From: Phosphitispora fastidiosa
GTDB taxonomy: Bacteria > Bacillota > Thermincolia > Thermincolales > UBA2595
DNA: 64,000 nucleotides
Assembly (NCBI RefSeq): GCF_019008365.1
Contig: NZ_JAHHUL010000015.1
Location: 1 to 64,000 of the forward strand
Direction: 5' to 3'
The notes below the pieces were generated by a model that was not told where the DNA came from, made no database searches, and was given only the letters and a program-made list of their open reading frames with translations. Below, piece after piece: positions 62,594 to 64,000 of this stretch; the first letter of the stretch is position 1, and the number at the start of each line of letters is the position of its first letter. The translations under genes were made by a program, and so were the position numbers.

Positions 62594-64000
62594 GTGGCTG
62601 TAATTGCTAAAGAGTTATTAATTGTTGGGCTTGGACCGGGAGATGTTGATTTAATCTCTATAGGCACATTTGAGAAAATAAAAAACGCCCGGAAACTGCT
62701 CCTGCGCACTGGGAAGCATCCTGCGGCCGAGGAACTGCGCAGTATGGGTTTGGAGTTTGAGACATTTGACCATCTTTACGAACGGTACGGTGATTTTGCG
62801 GAAATATATTCTGAGATTGCTGTAGAGGTCGTCAGGCTGGCCGGGGAGGGTCCTGTGGTTTTTGCAGTTCCCGGAAACCCACTGGTAGGGGAGGAAGCAG
62901 TCCTTAGAATTATCCAGCTAGCCCTGGAAGCTAACCTATCTTATGAGATAGTGCCTGCAATGAGTTTTCTGGACCCGGTATTAACAGGCCTTGGTTTGGA
63001 TCTGTCAGGGGGCCTTAAACTTGTTGATGGGCTGCAGTTGGCCGGGGAGGAGCGGAACCCTGCGGCCAACCCGGACCCGTTAGTTTCAAATATAATCATG
63101 CAGGTATATAATTCCAGGGTTGCTTCTGAAGTGAAGCTGTCTCTGATGGAGTTTTATCCGGATGAGCACCCTGTAACCGTGATTAGCGCTGCCGGAGCGG
63201 CAGACCAGGTCAGGATTGAGGAAATCCCCCTTTTTGAACTGGACAGGCTGCCGTGGGTTGATCACCTGACCTGTGTCCATGTACCTCCATATTTAGAATC
63301 AAAATCAATGGTGAGCCGGTATCCTGCCGACCGCCTGGTGGGACTGTTGGAAATACTCAGAAGTGAAGCTGGCTGTCCCTGGGATAAGGACCAGACACAC
63401 ACTTCATTGAAAAAATATCTTGTAGAAGAGACCTATGAAGTGATAGATGCAATTGAAGAAGGAAATATGTATAAAGTCTGCGAAGAATTGGGAGACTTAT
63501 TATTACAAATAGCTTTTCACGCCCAGATAGCGGCGGAACAGGGCTTTTTCGACATGAATGATGTCATCGGGGTAATTGCTGACAAACTTATCAGAAGGCA
63601 TCCGCATGTATTTGGCGATACTTATGTTAGGAACAGTGAGGAGGTTTCCATCAAATGGGAGGAGATTAAAAAAAATGAGCTGAAGGAAAAGGGTGAAACC
63701 CGTAATTCATTGTTAGACGGTATACCAAACCATATGCCTGCTTTAATGAAGGCCGACAAAATTCAGCGGCGAGCAGCCAAAGTCGGGTTCGACTGGTCTG
63801 ACTACAGGGGTGCTTTGGACAAGGTTAGCGAGGAGTTAATGGAGGTGTGTGAGGCTATTGACAGCGGCAATTCGGACAAGGTTCGTGAAGAGATAGGAGA
63901 TATACTGTTTGCTGTTGTAAATCTAGCCCGTTTTAAGAAAATTGACCCTGAAGAGGCCCTGGCACTTACGAACCGCAAGTTTAAAAACAGGTTTGTCTTT
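62594..64000 (+). CDS. yabN: YabN: tetrapyrrole methylase domain fused to MazG pyrophosphohydrolase (cut by window end)
   Basis: An open frame of 469 codons with no stop before the window ends. Residues 1-215: a SAM-dependent tetrapyrrole-methylase-type domain (ELLIVGLGPGDVDLIS, VVFAVPGNPLVGEE, VISAAGA). Residues about 245 onward: two MazG-type helices (CPWDKDQTHTSLKKYLVEET, EELGDLLLQIAFHAQ), then the second half (RRHPHVFGD, KVREEIGDILFAVVNLAR) with the acidic EExxD metal sites. MazG removes abnormal NTPs. Start: GTG at 62594 after GGGGGTGG; a GTG at 62585 is possible. Confidence 0.93.
   Translation, partial: MAVIAKELLIVGLGPGDVDLISIGTFEKIKNARKLLLRTGKHPAAEELRSMGLEFETFDHLYERYGDFAEIYSEIAVEVVRLAGEGPVVFAVPGNPLVGEEAVLRIIQLALEANLSYEIVPAMSFLDPVLTGLGLDLSGGLKLVDGLQLAGEERNPAANPDPLVSNIIMQVYNSRVASEVKLSLMEFYPDEHPVTVISAAGAADQVRIEEIPLFELDRLPWVDHLTCVHVPPYLESKSMVSRYPADRLVGLLEILRSEAGCPWDKDQTHTSLKKYLVEETYEVIDAIEEGNMYKVCEELGDLLLQIAFHAQIAAEQGFFDMNDVIGVIADKLIRRHPHVFGDTYVRNSEEVSIKWEEIKKNELKEKGETRNSLLDGIPNHMPALMKADKIQRRAAKVGFDWSDYRGALDKVSEELMEVCEAIDSGNSDKVREEIGDILFAVVNLARFKKIDPEEALALTNRKFKNRFVF

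Noticed and set aside
1-64000. CRISPR arrays and tRNA genes.
   Set aside because: No regularly spaced direct repeats with unique spacers and no cloverleaf-like sequence with the conserved T-arm were seen.

Overview
The window reads as one contiguous, origin-proximal stretch of a spore-forming, motile, strictly anaerobic Firmicute. It looks like a Clostridia member of the Peptococcaceae/Desulfotomaculum type, inferred from gene content and order; species cannot be named from sequence alone. It opens with the tail of an rRNA operon (23S 3' end, 5S). It then follows the conserved Bacillus-type order csfB(gin)-yaaO-tmk-yaaR-holB-ricT-yabA-trmN6-yazA/rsmI-abrB-metG-tatD-yabE-ksgA-yabG ... ispE ... 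spoVG-glmU-prs ... ctc(rplY)-pth-mfd-prsA-spoVT-spoVB-yabN. Most genes are on the + strand.

Layout. 1-0.83 kb: rRNA end and two copies of a structured palindromic repeat. 0.83-4 kb: a membrane-anchored hypothetical, a C45/Ntn-hydrolase-like protein, a lytic transglycosylase, and a possible small RNA. 4.1-19.3 kb: the conserved core block, with a methionine T-box ahead of metG. 19.3-39.6 kb: a roughly 20 kb accessory block between yabG and ispE. It holds an NDP-sugar epimerase, a repeat-rich LysM protein, a ZIP transporter, MCP-cheW-cheA-cheY-cheB, a hydrogenase maturation protease, a convergent [NiFe]-hydrogenase operon with an HdrA-MvhD fusion, a second MCP, a third copy of the structured repeat, an L,D-transpeptidase, and the cyanophycin genes cphB-cphA. 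39.6-45.2 kb: ispE, a GntR regulator, an NTP transferase, spoVG (with an excellent SigH promoter match), glmU and prs. 45.2-48.5 kb: gene debris, including a scrambled IS1634-type transposase and a chimeric ORF. 48.5-53.2 kb: degV, a CooS-like protein lacking one active-site Cys, a YpiB-family protein and a PRC-barrel protein. 53.2-64 kb: the resumed core block, with yabN/mazG cut by the window end.

The core block joins replication and repair (holB, yabA, mfd), translation (metG, rsmI, ksgA, pth, rplY), cell-wall precursors (glmU, and PRPP from prs) and sporulation control (gin, ricT, yabG, spoVG, spoVT, spoVB). Sporulation sigma-factor promoter matches sit where Bacillus biology predicts: SigH at spoVG, SigK-like at yabG, SigG-like at spoVT. 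The accessory block adds H2 metabolism, energy/chemotaxis and nitrogen storage. The strongest leads for something new are: (1) a three-copy structured repeat with conserved internal-loop bases and complementary but changing stems; (2) the deviant CODH-like protein; (3) the minimal hydrogenase/HdrA-MvhD operon whose maturation protease lies at the end of a chemotaxis operon.
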